A stretch of 64,000 bases of DNA, from assembly GCA_020633335.1 (NCBI GenBank), contig JACKDU010000014.1:1-64000 (forward strand), given 5' to 3'. This DNA comes from Myxococcales bacterium. GTDB lineage: Bacteria > Myxococcota_A > Polyangia > Nannocystales > Nannocystaceae. Below are positions 1 through 8,045 of this stretch, one piece after another. Made by a program: the position numbers and the translations under genes. Within the stretch, counting starts at the first letter, position 1. Each line of letters starts with the position of its first letter. Under the pieces are notes generated by a model that worked only from the letters and a program-made list of their open reading frames with translations, made no database searches and was not told the origin of the DNA.

Positions 1-504
1 CGCGACCGTGAGGAGCACGCGAAGCGGCTCGCCTCGCCTGACCACTACCGGACGCGATGCCGGGGCTGCGGGCGAGCGATGCACGCGCACGCGACCCGGC
101 AGCGGACGATCGCCGACGAGCTCCCGATCGTGATCCGCCGCTACCGCTGCCCCAAGTGCGGCGGCGTCGTGACGGTCCTGCCGGGCTTCCTCGCCCGCAA
201 CCTCCAGCAGCGGACGGCGACCGTCGAGGAGGTGATCGCCCCGACCCCAGCGCGCCGGTCTCGCGTCCCGCCGCGGACGAGGCGGCGGTGGCGAGCGCGG
301 GCGCGGACGGCCGCGACGACGGCGCTGCTCGCCCTGAGCGCGCTGCGGAGCCCGACGCTGCTCGCGGTGGTCGAGCGGGTCGGCCTCGACGGGACCCGCG
401 GCGCGCTCCTCGACGCCTTCCGGCCCTTGGCCGGTCCGCGCGGGCCGCTCGCGGCGCTGACGAACCTCCTCAACCTCGCGCTCCGGGGGCTGCGTGTGAT
501 GTGA
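1..504 (+). CDS. Zinc-ribbon transposon accessory protein (5' partial)
   Basis: The frame is open from the first base of the window, so the N-terminus is missing. Two CxxC pairs are visible, CRGC upstream of position 79 and CPKC near position 150, in a sequence reading RRYRCPKCGGVVTVLPGFLAR; together they would bind one zinc ion. The rest is Arg/Ala/Leu-rich and probably helical. An ATG at 79 is in frame but would drop the first CxxC, so the longer partial reading is preferred. It sits 84 nt upstream of the transposase. Function is not established; DNA binding or target recognition for the transposon is inference. Confidence 0.6.
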   Translation, partial: RDREEHAKRLASPDHYRTRCRGCGRAMHAHATRQRTIADELPIVIRRYRCPKCGGVVTVLPGFLARNLQQRTATVEEVIAPTPARRSRVPPRTRRRWRARARTAATTALLALSALRSPTLLAVVERVGLDGTRGALLDAFRPLAGPRGPLAALTNLLNLALRGLRVM

Positions 505-588
505 CCCAAACGACATGTCGGATCGGGATCCCTGGCCTCGGGACGATCCAACCCGAAGTGGCCGCGAGCATCGACTAGAGGTCGATGG

Positions 589-1977
589 GTGGACCCGAGC
601 AAACGACGGGAGGTGGCAATCTGGCGGATGAACATCCTCGGGCCGCTGGTCAGCGCGCGCCTCGATCACGGCGATCGGCGGGCGCTCTTCGAGGAGGCGG
701 CGGCGCGGACCTACGTCGCCCCCGACGGCCGACCGGCGCGCCCGAGCTGGCGGACGATCGAGCGCTGGTACTACGCGTACCGGGCCAGGGGCCTCGACGG
801 GCTGGAGCCCAGGCCGCGCGCCGATCGAGGGGCCCAGCGGGCGATCGGCGACGAGGTCGCGGAGCACCTCCTCGCGCTCCGGCGCGAGAACCCGCTGCGC
901 AGCATCCGGACGCTGATCACCGCGATGGAGCGCGCTCGCCAGGTCGTCCCCGGCTCGCTGACGCGGTCGAGCGTCGCCCGGCTCCTCCGCGCGCACGGGC
1001 TCGCTCAGCGACCGCGGCAGCTCCCAGCGCGCGAGCGCAGGGCCTTCACGGTCGAGCACCCCGGCGATCTGTGGATGGGCGACGGCATGGAGGGGCCGCC
1101 GGTGATCGGCCCGGACGGCAGGCTCCACACGAAGCCCCGCCTGCTCAGCCAGATCGACGTCGCCTCGCGCTACTCGATCTACGGCGAGTTTTTCGTGACC
1201 GAGGACGCGCCCCACCAGGAGATCGGCCTGCGGCGGGCGGTCGCCAGCCACGGGCTCCCGCGCGAGTACTACGTCGACGGCGGCCCCGCCTACATCGCCC
1301 GCTCGCTGCGGACGATCTGCGCCGAGCTCGGGATCCGGCTCCTCCACGCCGGCCCCGGCGACGCGGCGGCGAAGGGGGTGATCGAGCGCTGGCACCGGAC
1401 CTGGCGCACGGAGGTCGGCAACGAGCTCCCTGCGCGGCCGCTCCACCTCGGCGAGCTCAACGAGATCCACGTCGCGTGGGTGACCTGCGAGTACAACCGC
1501 CGGGTCCACGGGACGACCGGTCGGGCGCCGCTGGAGCACTTCCTCGCCGGCGCCGACAACCTCCGACCGCTCCCCCGCGGCCTCGATCTCGACGACGTCT
1601 TCCTCCACCGCGACGTCCGCAAGGTCCGGCAGGACGGCACGGTCCGCTGGCGCGGCGGCTACTACGAGGTCCCCGGCGAGTACGTCGGCGAGACCGTCGA
1701 GCTCCGCTACATGCCGCTCGAGCCGGCGCGACCGCTGCTGCTCTACGTCGACGGCGCTCGCGTCTGCGAGGTCTGGCCGCTCGATCGCCTCGCCAACAAC
1801 AAGCGACCCCGCCGCGAGCTCCCGCGCCCGGAGCCGGCGCCGCTGCGCACCCGCAAGGGTCCGCTCGACTACATCCACGACGAGTACAAGGCCCTCCTGC
1901 GCGCCTACGGCGAGGACCCCGACGAGCCGGACGAGCGAGACGACCTGGATGCACTGAATGACCAGGAGGACAGGTGA
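589..1977 (+). CDS. DDE transposase, integrase-core (IS481/Mu-like)
   Basis: Catalyses strand transfer of the element. An N-terminal helix-turn-helix region (about residues 10-120, including PSWRTIERWYYAYRARGLDG) is followed by an RNase H-fold catalytic core. The acidic residues are visible in DLWMGDGMEGP, YYVDGGPAY and KGVIERWHR, which fits D, D and E. A Mu-type C-terminal beta-barrel-like part follows (RWRGGYYEVPGEYVGETVEL). The tail is acidic. The start is GTG at 589, preceded by an AGAGG-like site; the ATG at 585 is out of frame. The stop overlaps the start of the ATPase gene, implying translational coupling. It appears intact. Confidence 0.88.
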   Translation: MDPSKRREVAIWRMNILGPLVSARLDHGDRRALFEEAAARTYVAPDGRPARPSWRTIERWYYAYRARGLDGLEPRPRADRGAQRAIGDEVAEHLLALRRENPLRSIRTLITAMERARQVVPGSLTRSSVARLLRAHGLAQRPRQLPARERRAFTVEHPGDLWMGDGMEGPPVIGPDGRLHTKPRLLSQIDVASRYSIYGEFFVTEDAPHQEIGLRRAVASHGLPREYYVDGGPAYIARSLRTICAELGIRLLHAGPGDAAAKGVIERWHRTWRTEVGNELPARPLHLGELNEIHVAWVTCEYNRRVHGTTGRAPLEHFLAGADNLRPLPRGLDLDDVFLHRDVRKVRQDGTVRWRGGYYEVPGEYVGETVELRYMPLEPARPLLLYVDGARVCEVWPLDRLANNKRPRRELPRPEPAPLRTRKGPLDYIHDEYKALLRAYGEDPDEPDERDDLDALNDQEDR

Positions 1978-2852
1978 TGAGCTGGCGCGAACGCTTCGGG
2001 ATGGAGGCGCTACCGCTGCCGCGTGGCGCCGCGGGGGAGAGCTTCTTCGACGGCGACCCGCACTACCAGCGCCTCGCGCGGGCCTTCGCCTGGCTCGCCG
2101 CCGAGCCCGGGATCGGCGTCGTCACCGGTGAGCCCGGCGTCGGCAAGACGGCGGCGCTCCGCCACCTCTGCCGCTCGCTGCCGGCGAGCGAGCACCGCGT
2201 CGTCTACCTCTGCGACTGCGCGGTCAAGCCGCTCGATCTCTACCGGATGCTGGCCGCCGAGCTCGGCCTGCGCCCCGGCCCGCGCGCCCAGATCGTCAGC
2301 GACATCAAGGCCGCGCTGGTCTCCCTCGTCGACGAGCGCGGCGTCGTCCCGATCGTCATCCTCGACGAGGCCCAGGGGCTCCGCGACGAGCTCCTCCACG
2401 AGCTCTACGGCCTCTGCAGCCTCGACCTCGACGGCCGCGACTACCTCACCCTCTGGCTCGTCGGCCACCCTCGCCTGGCCCGCCGCCTCCGCCTCCAGCA
2501 GCACACCGCGCTGGCGCAGCGCGTCCTCGTCCACGCGCCGCTGGTGGCGATCACGGACCCCGCGCTCCTCGACGCGATGCTCGATCACGGCCTCGCGGCC
2601 GCGGGGGCGCCCGCCGATCTCGTCACCGCCGAGGCCCGCCAGCTCCTCCACCGCGCCTGCCGCGGCCTGCCGCGACTCGCCAGCCAGCTCCTCCGCCTCG
2701 CGATTCTCCTCGCCGATGAGCAGGGGCTGCCGTCGCTCGACGGCCCGGTCATGAGCTCGGCGATCGCGCTCCTCCACCTCGAGACCCTAAGCCCGCCTCG
2801 CCTCGATCTGCCGAAACCCCGCTTTGAACGTGGCTCAAAACCCCGCAAATAG
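1977..2852 (+). CDS. AAA ATPase, ExeA/TniB-like transposition protein
   Basis: An AAA+ ATPase expected to select target DNA and activate the transposase, as MuB, TniB and TnsC do. Walker A is GEPGVGKT near residue 50, Walker B is IVILDEAQ near residue 125, and a sensor-like region reads LWLVGHPRL. At about 291 aa it matches the ExeA-like ATPases found next to transposases. AGGAGG at 1963-1968 lies 8 nt before ATG 1977; an in-frame GTG at 1974 is the alternative start. The gene overlaps the transposase stop as TGATG. Neighbours make a transposon role much more likely than a secretion role. Confidence 0.85.
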   Translation: MSWRERFGMEALPLPRGAAGESFFDGDPHYQRLARAFAWLAAEPGIGVVTGEPGVGKTAALRHLCRSLPASEHRVVYLCDCAVKPLDLYRMLAAELGLRPGPRAQIVSDIKAALVSLVDERGVVPIVILDEAQGLRDELLHELYGLCSLDLDGRDYLTLWLVGHPRLARRLRLQQHTALAQRVLVHAPLVAITDPALLDAMLDHGLAAAGAPADLVTAEARQLLHRACRGLPRLASQLLRLAILLADEQGLPSLDGPVMSSAIALLHLETLSPPRLDLPKPRFERGSKPRK

Positions 2853-2892
2853 CGCGAGCCGACACAGCGTCATGCCTTCTTTTGGGTGAATG

Positions 2893-2909
2893 TCGACTCA
2901 GGGAGTCGA
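2893..2909. repeat. Short perfect inverted repeat after transposon genes
   Basis: TCGACTC and GAGTCGA are separated by AGG, giving a 7-bp stem with a 3-nt loop 40 nt after the ATPase stop. It could be part of the transposon right end or a terminator. It has no T-run, and no matching left end can be checked. Confidence 0.4.
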
Positions 2910-2981
2910 GTGAGTTGCCACGATCGAGGCGATCAGCGGAAGCGTTCCTCAGCCGATTGACCTGCGCCGATCGCGGGGGGC

Positions 2982-3060
2982 GTCCGCAAGGTCCACCTCA
3001 ATCTGGCACCGGGGCCTACACCTGCGACCCCGTCGGCAACATCCTCCGCATGAAGCAACG
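2982..3060 (+). pseudogene. RHS/YD-repeat scrap, rearranged
   Basis: In one frame this reads VRKVHLN, in the next GAYTCDPVGNILRMK. Both are hallmark pieces of RHS core repeats, but in an intact RHS protein the DPVGNILRMK piece lies N-terminal to the VRKVH piece, so the order is reversed here and the pieces are in different frames. No surrounding open frame makes sense. It is a remnant of an RHS gene broken by deletion or recombination, on the strand opposite to the larger remnant near 5.2-5.7 kb. Confidence 0.6.
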
Positions 3061-3066
3061 CGTGGC

Positions 3067-3264
3067 CTACTTCTCTGCGGTCGTCCGGCAGAGCAGCGCA
3101 GGTGGATCGGGTGGAGGCGGATCGACTCTATCGAGGTTGGGCCGCCGCATGTCATCTGCGCAAAGCTCCACGCCGAATTCGCTCGACGTGGCGCACGATA
3201 ACGGCAGGAGGGCGAGAAATGCGAGCGCCAGCGGAGCAGGACGCCGTCCCTTGTAATATGGCAT
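3067..3264 (-). CDS. Possible truncated small lipoprotein
   Basis: The N-terminus has a convincing lipoprotein signal: a basic n-region (YYKGRR), a hydrophobic core (LALAFLALL) and a lipobox LPLSC. A GGGAAG Shine-Dalgarno-like site lies about 10 nt before the ATG at 3264. After roughly 40 residues the sequence becomes proline-rich and ends at the edge of the RHS scrap, so the original C-terminus was probably lost. No homologous family is recognised. It may be a broken gene that is no longer functional. Confidence 0.35.
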   Translation of the reverse strand: MPYYKGRRPAPLALAFLALLPLSCATSSEFGVELCADDMRRPNLDRVDPPPPDPPALLCRTTAEK

Positions 3265-3489
3265 ATCGTTTTAGCTTCCCGTGTCTTGTCCAGGGGCGTT
3301 GTCGCGGAGACTGGTTTCGGCTTCTCATCTGGCCATCTGGCGATCAGCCCGCTCTCGTCGTCGCGCTCCTTGCGGGTGTGGCGTTCGGGGAGTGGAGGGT
3401 CAATGGCCAGGTGAGCGCCATCGGCGATTGCATCCGCTTCGCGTGAAGTCCTTGGTGGGCACGATCTGGCACCGCGACTGCCGTATGTG

Positions 3490-4155
3490 CTAGTTCGGAC
3501 ATATTCGTGGGGGAGGCGGAGAGAGAGGGGGCTCGATCCAATCAAGTGAAATAGACTCCGTGTCAAGGTACTCCCAGGGGAGAGGCACACTCTCCGGCGG
3601 CAAGTTGCTGATGGTGCGGTTGATACCATAGACATCCACCGAGAACCTGTGGATTCGTCCCTCTAGATGATGTCGCCATGCGATCTCCAGGCGGCACACT
3701 GGCACGGAGAGATCTTGTTCACTTGGCGGTGCTTGGAAGAGGGCGAGAAAAGAGTATTCATACTCTGTCTGGGACACCTGAACCGATCGGCCTGTCGGAA
3801 CAAGAACGGCGGGGCCACCCCCGTTTGGGCACGATAGATCCGCGAACGCCGCGATCGGGGCGTTCGCGCCGGTGTACAGTCGCAACTTGATCCAGCGTCC
3901 TCGTGGGAGGAACTGGAGGTTCTTGTGGCGGGAGGTGGCCACGAGCTTCTTGTGCCACTTCTCGGCAGAGTAGCGCGGGGGAGGGTCGGCAGGGGTCGGG
4001 CCTGCGTCTAGGTCCGAGTCGCAGTCGCAGTGAACGGGGGGGGCGAAGGGCTTGCCTCCGGGGGCAGTGCAGTAGGAAAGAACTGCATTGCTGTATGCAC
4101 ATCCCATGATGTTGGCTTGCAGTAGCACGAAGCTTGCCCTTCGGAGATGTGTCAT
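3490..4155 (-). CDS. Hypothetical protein, probably exported
   Basis: 221 aa, not recognised. The N-terminus is weakly hydrophobic (FVLLQANIMGCAYS) and could be a poor lipoprotein signal, with a cysteine after IMG. The middle looks like a folded beta-rich domain (GRWIKLRLYTGANAPIAAFA, then QVSQTEYEYSFLALF). Codon use is clearly less GC-biased than in the flanking regions. The start ATG at 4155 has AAGAAGG about 10 nt upstream; an in-frame ATG at 4107 is an alternative. It lies between RHS remnants on the same strand as the larger one. Such positions often hold effector or immunity cargo, but nothing in the sequence shows that here. Confidence 0.5.
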   Translation of the reverse strand: MTHLRRASFVLLQANIMGCAYSNAVLSYCTAPGGKPFAPPVHCDCDSDLDAGPTPADPPPRYSAEKWHKKLVATSRHKNLQFLPRGRWIKLRLYTGANAPIAAFADLSCPNGGGPAVLVPTGRSVQVSQTEYEYSFLALFQAPPSEQDLSVPVCRLEIAWRHHLEGRIHRFSVDVYGINRTISNLPPESVPLPWEYLDTESISLDWIEPPLSPPPPRICPN

Positions 4156-4536
4156 TTGCTAGGCGCCTTCTTGGCCGTTGCAGGCGAGGGCGAGGTGTCG
4201 CGGCGTCATCGAGCGGTGGCCATCCTGGGGGGAGGATACCCGCGATCCTGGCGGCTGTGGGGGCGCGGGGGGCGCATCAAGGAAACCGGAGGGGCGCCTC
4301 ATGGACGGTCGCTGAGACGTACCTGGAGATCGCTCACCGCCCGTGTTCATCGGCACGCGCGGGAGGGGCTCGACGGCGCTCCGAGCACAGTGGGTGGACT
4401 TCGAGCGCGGAGACGATCGCCTCTTTCAAGACCTCATCGACACGCCGGATGCTCGAAGGCCAGTGAGGACGCAGGGCATCCGGATGCCAATGAAAATCCG
4501 CCCGGCGCCTCGGAAGCGAGGGCCGCCGATGCAGAG
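4156..4536. other. 381-bp stretch without a supported gene
   Basis: Several short frames are open on both strands, but none has a good start, codon bias or recognisable motif. It separates the SUMF1-type lipoprotein from the hypothetical protein on the same strand and may carry the latter's promoter. Confidence 0.5.
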
Positions 4537-5226
4537 TTACGAGCGGTATGCGCATCGAAATCCAATGGTGATGTCGCCTGACGCCTCCGAAAGCGAAAGC
4601 CCTCCTTCTGCGATGGCGTTGAAGTACTCTTCGTCAAGCGGGGCTGAATAGTAGAAGGCCACTCCAACAATCTGGAACCCTTTCTCCGTTGATACCCATT
4701 CGTCGACGTTCCCATACATGTGAAACGCCCCTCCAAGACTCTTGCCCATGGGCAGGCTGTCAACAGGGACCACCCCAGTATCCGTACATGTTCGGCCTTC
4801 TCGAGTGTGTGCGGCCGCTCTGTCGCAATCGGGCTCAGGTCTGACGCCCCACGGATAGGTCCATCCCTGACCGTGCCCGGTTGCCTCCCATCTCCATTCG
4901 TCTAGGGTGGGGAGGCGTCCTCCGCGCCACTTGCAGTACTCTTGTGCCTGTCTCACGCTCACACAGTCCACGGGGTATTCGTGCGCACGAGGAAGTGATC
5001 TGAAATATGTGCACAGCTTGCGCCACTCTCGCCCTCTTCCAGGATAGGGCGGGGAACATGCGCCTCTGCGGACGCAGGCTCGATAGTCGGATACGGATAC
5101 TTCATACTTGTCCAGAAAATAGGTGCCGTTAGAAGTGGGGCCTCTGACCGGGATGCGATCTGCAATGGGCGTGCAGCCTGCGGAGAAGGCAATGGTCGAG
5201 AGCAGACAACGAAGCGAGGTCAGCAT
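4537..5226 (-). CDS. SUMF1/formylglycine-generating-enzyme-fold lipoprotein
   Basis: The mature region has the FGE-sulfatase/SUMF1 fold signature: YFLDKYEVSVSDYRACV, CVSVRQAQEYCKWRGGRLPT, LDEWRWEATG, a YPWG motif, HMYGNVDEWV and a terminal GFRCAY. In myxobacteria such proteins are usually secreted or surface-bound; the cysteine pair of true formylglycine-generating enzymes is not evident, so enzymatic activity is doubtful. The start chosen is ATG 5226, giving LLSTIAFSAGC as signal and lipobox (229 aa). The open frame continues upstream to 5643, but that part is an RHS remnant that merely reads through. Codon use is AT-richer than average. Confidence 0.72.
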   Translation of the reverse strand: MLTSLRCLLSTIAFSAGCTPIADRIPVRGPTSNGTYFLDKYEVSVSDYRACVRRGACSPPYPGRGREWRKLCTYFRSLPRAHEYPVDCVSVRQAQEYCKWRGGRLPTLDEWRWEATGHGQGWTYPWGVRPEPDCDRAAAHTREGRTCTDTGVVPVDSLPMGKSLGGAFHMYGNVDEWVSTEKGFQIVGVAFYYSAPLDEEYFNAIAEGGLSLSEASGDITIGFRCAYRS

Positions 5227-5720
5227 CACGGCAACACGTTTCGTTGTAGCCTGAGAAGGCCGGCTAGCGACGTAGGCAGCAGCGATGCGCTGGAGCCGTA
5301 GGGGGGAACTCCTCGTAGGAGACGACCTCGGCGTCCTGGCTGAGCTCGACGGAGGCGGTGCTGAGGCGGCGGCGGCGGGGTCGTGGACGTGGAGGGTCTC
5401 GCGCTCGAGGTCGAGGGTGGGGGTGCCCTGGAGGTCGGAGGTCTCGCGGTAGGTCTCCCAGGGGCCGAGGTAGAAGCGCTCCTTGGAGGTGGTGGCGGCC
5501 TGGTTGAGGTGGACCTTGCGGACGCGGAGGCCGGCGCTGTCGTAGACGTAGTAGGTGACGCCGCCGCCCTGGTGGTCGGTGCTCTGGAGGCGGTCCTGGG
5601 TGTCCCAGGAGAGGCCGCCGGGGATCGAGGGCATCGCAGTCATGCTGCCGTGGACGTCGTGGGCGTAGGCGGCGCTCTAGGTCTGGGGGTTGTCGGGGTC
5701 GTCGCCGGAGGCCCTGGGCG
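5227..5720 (-). pseudogene. RHS/YD-repeat gene remnant, multiply broken
   Basis: Reading on the minus strand from about 5720 there are RHS core pieces: GDDPDNPQT, a TAG stop, then YAHDVHGSMTAMPSIPGG, LSWDTQDRLQS, YYVYDSAGLRVRKVH, FYLGPWETYRE and LERETLHVHD. The frame then shifts: SVELSQDAEVVSYEEF is in the next frame, and the NHLG segment that normally precedes it is deleted. A second slip follows at the expected HPYG. The stop codon, two frame changes and an internal deletion make this a decayed 3' portion of an RHS gene. Its frame runs by chance into the SUMF1-type lipoprotein. Confidence 0.8.
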
Positions 5721-5772
5721 CAATCATACCCGCGGGATCACCGGCGCTCGTCGCCTGCGCCAGCGACCCGAC

Positions 5773-5804
5773 CGCGCACGCGCCACCACCGTGGCGCGTG
5801 CGCG
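5773..5804. terminator. 14-bp perfect hairpin downstream of rhodanese gene
   Basis: Positions 5773-5786 pair perfectly with 5791-5804 around a CACC loop. No T-run follows on either strand, so this is a strong stem rather than a classical intrinsic terminator. It lies about 80 nt past the stop of the minus-strand rhodanese gene. Confidence 0.45.
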
Positions 5805-5886
5805 CTCTCCGCAGATCCGGCGACCTCCCGGGCTCATCCGTCTCATCGCCTCCGACGATGTCGCGACGTCTGCGACGTCGCCCCTC

Positions 5887-6201
5887 CTACCAGGCGCTCA
5901 TCGGACCGAGGTCGTACGCCGACCGCCCGTGCTGGCGGAGGATCCCCGCGGCCCGGGCGGAGCGGGCCCCCGAGCGGCAGTAGACCACCACCGGCCGGTC
6001 CTGGGGGACCTCGCTGATGCGGTGCATGAGCGCGTCCACGGGGATGTTGAGCGCCCCCGGGAGGTGGCCGCCGCCGTATTCCCCCGGCGAGCGGACGTCG
6101 ATGAGGGCCGCGTCTTGCTCCTCGATCAGGGTGCGCGCGTCATTGCTGTTGATGCGGCTGGCGCCGCCGTTTGCTCCGAACAACATGTTCCACAGGGACA
6201 T
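5887..6201 (-). CDS. Rhodanese-like sulfurtransferase, single domain
   Basis: 104 aa, a single rhodanese homology domain of GlpE/PspE size. The domain shows ALIDVRSPGEYGGGHLPGA and the active-site loop YCRSGARS, with the catalytic cysteine at residue 75. Such proteins transfer sulfane sulfur, for example thiosulfate to cyanide or a thiol acceptor. No signal peptide is obvious, so it is probably cytoplasmic. ATG at 6201 is preceded by CAAGGAG, which is part of a hairpin. A truncated second copy of the gene start lies 2266 bp upstream on this strand, beyond the FG-GAP gene. Confidence 0.85.
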   Translation of the reverse strand: MSLWNMLFGANGGASRINSNDARTLIEEQDAALIDVRSPGEYGGGHLPGALNIPVDALMHRISEVPQDRPVVVYCRSGARSARAAGILRQHGRSAYDLGPMSAW

Positions 6202-6254
6202 AGTGGACTCCTTGCTTGCCCATGGGTGAAGCAAGGTCCGGGCCAGCGTGGCGC
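6041..6254 (-). repeat. Direct repeat copy 1 (rhodanese 5' part and leader)
   Basis: About 214 bp that recurs without gaps at 8307-8520, offset 2266 bp, same orientation. It covers the leader, the hairpin and the first 50 or so codons of the rhodanese gene. The differences are scattered single substitutions. Confidence 0.85.
6210..6236 (-). promoter_or_regulatory. Hairpin covering the rhodanese ribosome-binding site
   Basis: CCTTGCTT at 6210-6217 is perfectly complementary to AAGCAAGG at 6229-6236, with an 11-nt loop. In the minus-strand transcript the 3' arm ends in AAGG, which runs directly into AG to form the Shine-Dalgarno AAGGAG 7 nt before the ATG. Folding would hide the ribosome-binding site. 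The same stem with a different loop is kept in the duplicate at 8476-8502. Confidence 0.6.
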
Positions 6255-6269
6255 GGCCCTCCAGCGCCC

Positions 6270-8045
6270 TCACTTCTCGCCGGTCACCCGCGGGTGCGAG
6301 AGCTTCGCCCGGAGCTGGATCCCGCTCGCGGTCAGGAGGTCCGCGCGGCCGTTGCCGTCGAGGTCGACCGCCCAGGTGTAGTCGCTCCCGCCCCACCAAT
6401 CCGGGACCGTCCAGGTGCTGCGTTCGAAGGAGGTCCCCTTCGAGCGAAAGAGGAAGACCTCGCCGCCGCGGGCGGAGGCGATGTCGGCCTTGCCGTCGCC
6501 GGTGAAGTCGGCGGCGAAGGTGAAGCCACCACCTCCCCAGACGGGGGGCACGAAGGTCCCGCGGAGCGAGAAGCCGGCGCCGGTCGAGCGGAGGAGGGTG
6601 ATCCGGTCGCCGTTGCACGAGGCGATGTCGGACCTCCCGTCGCCGTCGAAGTCGGCGACGAAGGTGAAGTCGGCGCTCCCCCAGCTCAGGCCCGGCGCGT
6701 TCCAGGTCGCGTAGTCGAAGCCGTCGCCGCGACCGAGGCGCATGTGGACGGTGTCGCCGCTGGCGGAGGCGATGTCGGGGCGGCCATCGCCGTTGAAGTC
6801 GCCGAGGCGGGTGTAGCCGGCGCTGCCCCAGGCGCTCGGGGTCGGCCAGGCCGCCGAGGTGAAGCCGTCGCCGGTCGAGATCTTCATGAAGAGCGTGCCC
6901 TTGTAGGCCGAGGCGATATCGGCCTTGCCGTCGCCGGTGAAGTCGGCGGCGAAGGTGAAGGTGTCGCCGCCCCACTTCGGCTCGACCTTGTGGACCTCGG
7001 GCTTGAAGGCGTCGCCGCCCCGCCGGAGGATCACCGTGTCCTTGTAGGCGGAGGCGATGTCGGCCTTGCCGTCGCCGTCGAAGTCGGCCGCCCAGTTGTA
7101 GCGGCCGCCTCCCCACTTCGCCGCCGGGAGCTGGAAGGTCTTCTCGCTCCAGAGGCCGCCGCCCTCGGAGGCGACCAGGCGGACCTTGTGATCGCGGGCT
7201 GAGGCGACGTCGGGGCGGCCGTCGCCGTTGAAGTCGGCGACGAAGGTGAAGCGAGACTCGCCGAAGCCGCTCGGCATCAGCATCCGGAGCTCGGTGCGCT
7301 CGGCCGCCGGGATCGACGGCATCACCCAGAGGTGGGTGAGGCAGGTGCCGGGGTCCTTCTTGATCGCCTTCTCAATGATGATCCCCTCGACCGCGACGAA
7401 TTGGCCGAGGCCGGGGAGCACCCGGTTGAGGACCGCGCCGCCGACGAAGGCGACCAGGAGCTTGTCGATCTCGACCTTGTCGCCGGTGAGGAGGGGGCCG
7501 AAGATCCCGGCGCGGGGGATCATCGCCAGGCCGAGCTTGCCGAAGAACTCCGGGTCGTTCCACGCCTCGTCGTCGCGCTTGTGGAGGAACTCGATCCGCT
7601 GGTCGGGATCGATCGTCATCTCGTCGACGCACTCGTTGATCCCGCGGAGGTTCATCTTCGCCTTCCAGTGGTGGCGGGCGAAGGCGACGACCTTGGCGCC
7701 GCGGCGCTCGTAGAAGGTCGCGGTGTAGTGGCGGGTGTGGCCGTCGTGGATCGTGTCGACCGCGTCGAGGCCGCGGCTCAGGCCCGGGGTCAGGCGGATC
7801 ACCTGACGGCTCAGGCTCTGGCCGAACTCCTCGACCTCGAGGGTCTGGAGGTCGCCGGGGTTCGGGAGGTACTTCGCGTCGTAGTTGATGTAGGGGCCCT
7901 CGATGCGGACGAAGAGCTCGGCGATCTGATCGGCCGAGGTCACGCCGGTCTGGACGTGGACGGTGCGGGAGAGCGCGTGGGCCTCGGCGACCGGGAGGAG
8001 GAGGGCGAAGCTGGCCGCGAGGCCGACGACGGGGAGGTGACGCAT
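6270..8045 (-). CDS. Secreted FG-GAP/VCBS repeat protein
   Basis: 591 aa with a Sec signal (LPVVGLAASFALLLPVAEAHA). Residues about 25-260 form a unique domain with no family I recognise. Then come seven FG-GAP/VCBS-type repeats, each with a calcium-loop motif of the form DxxGDGxxDIAS, for instance ADFNGDGRPDVAS, ADFDGDGKADIAS and a last diverged VDLDGNGRADLLT. Such repeats make integrin-like beta-propeller blades, so a seven-bladed calcium-binding propeller is likely. It is expected outside the cell or on its surface. The gene is flanked by the direct repeats of the rhodanese 5' region. Confidence 0.82.
   Translation of the reverse strand: MRHLPVVGLAASFALLLPVAEAHALSRTVHVQTGVTSADQIAELFVRIEGPYINYDAKYLPNPGDLQTLEVEEFGQSLSRQVIRLTPGLSRGLDAVDTIHDGHTRHYTATFYERRGAKVVAFARHHWKAKMNLRGINECVDEMTIDPDQRIEFLHKRDDEAWNDPEFFGKLGLAMIPRAGIFGPLLTGDKVEIDKLLVAFVGGAVLNRVLPGLGQFVAVEGIIIEKAIKKDPGTCLTHLWVMPSIPAAERTELRMLMPSGFGESRFTFVADFNGDGRPDVASARDHKVRLVASEGGGLWSEKTFQLPAAKWGGGRYNWAADFDGDGKADIASAYKDTVILRRGGDAFKPEVHKVEPKWGGDTFTFAADFTGDGKADIASAYKGTLFMKISTGDGFTSAAWPTPSAWGSAGYTRLGDFNGDGRPDIASASGDTVHMRLGRGDGFDYATWNAPGLSWGSADFTFVADFDGDGRSDIASCNGDRITLLRSTGAGFSLRGTFVPPVWGGGGFTFAADFTGDGKADIASARGGEVFLFRSKGTSFERSTWTVPDWWGGSDYTWAVDLDGNGRADLLTASGIQLRAKLSHPRVTGEK

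Larger units (their letters stand above)
1..2852 (+). mobile_element. Partial three-gene DDE transposon (left end outside window)
   Basis: Three co-directional genes form the unit: a zinc-ribbon protein, a DDE transposase and an AAA ATPase whose start overlaps the transposase stop. This is the organisation of transposons that pair an IS481/Mu-like integrase-fold transposase with a MuB/TniB/ExeA-like ATPase. The left end lies outside the window. I could not fix the right end; a short inverted repeat lies about 40 nt after the last gene. Broken RHS sequence begins just beyond, which fits insertion or rearrangement near an RHS locus. Confidence 0.7.

Noticed and set aside
2949..3635. 228-codon minus-strand frame across the islet
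   Set aside because: Overlaps the RHS scrap and the 3' end of another gene in a different frame; no motif or codon bias.
3270..3790. Extra copies of the 16-nt palindrome in the islet (TGTCTTGTCC, CTGTCTGGGACAC)
   Set aside because: Half-site spacing differs from the four-base spacer of the others, so they were not counted.
4147..4581. 144-codon plus-strand frame before the SUMF1 gene
   Set aside because: Composition resembles random GC-rich sequence and it overlaps the supported gene on the other strand.
4537..5643. Single 368-codon RHS-SUMF1 fusion protein
   Set aside because: The RHS part has a stop upstream, an internal deletion and frame slips; the SUMF1 part has its own start and lipoprotein signal. 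The open junction is chance.
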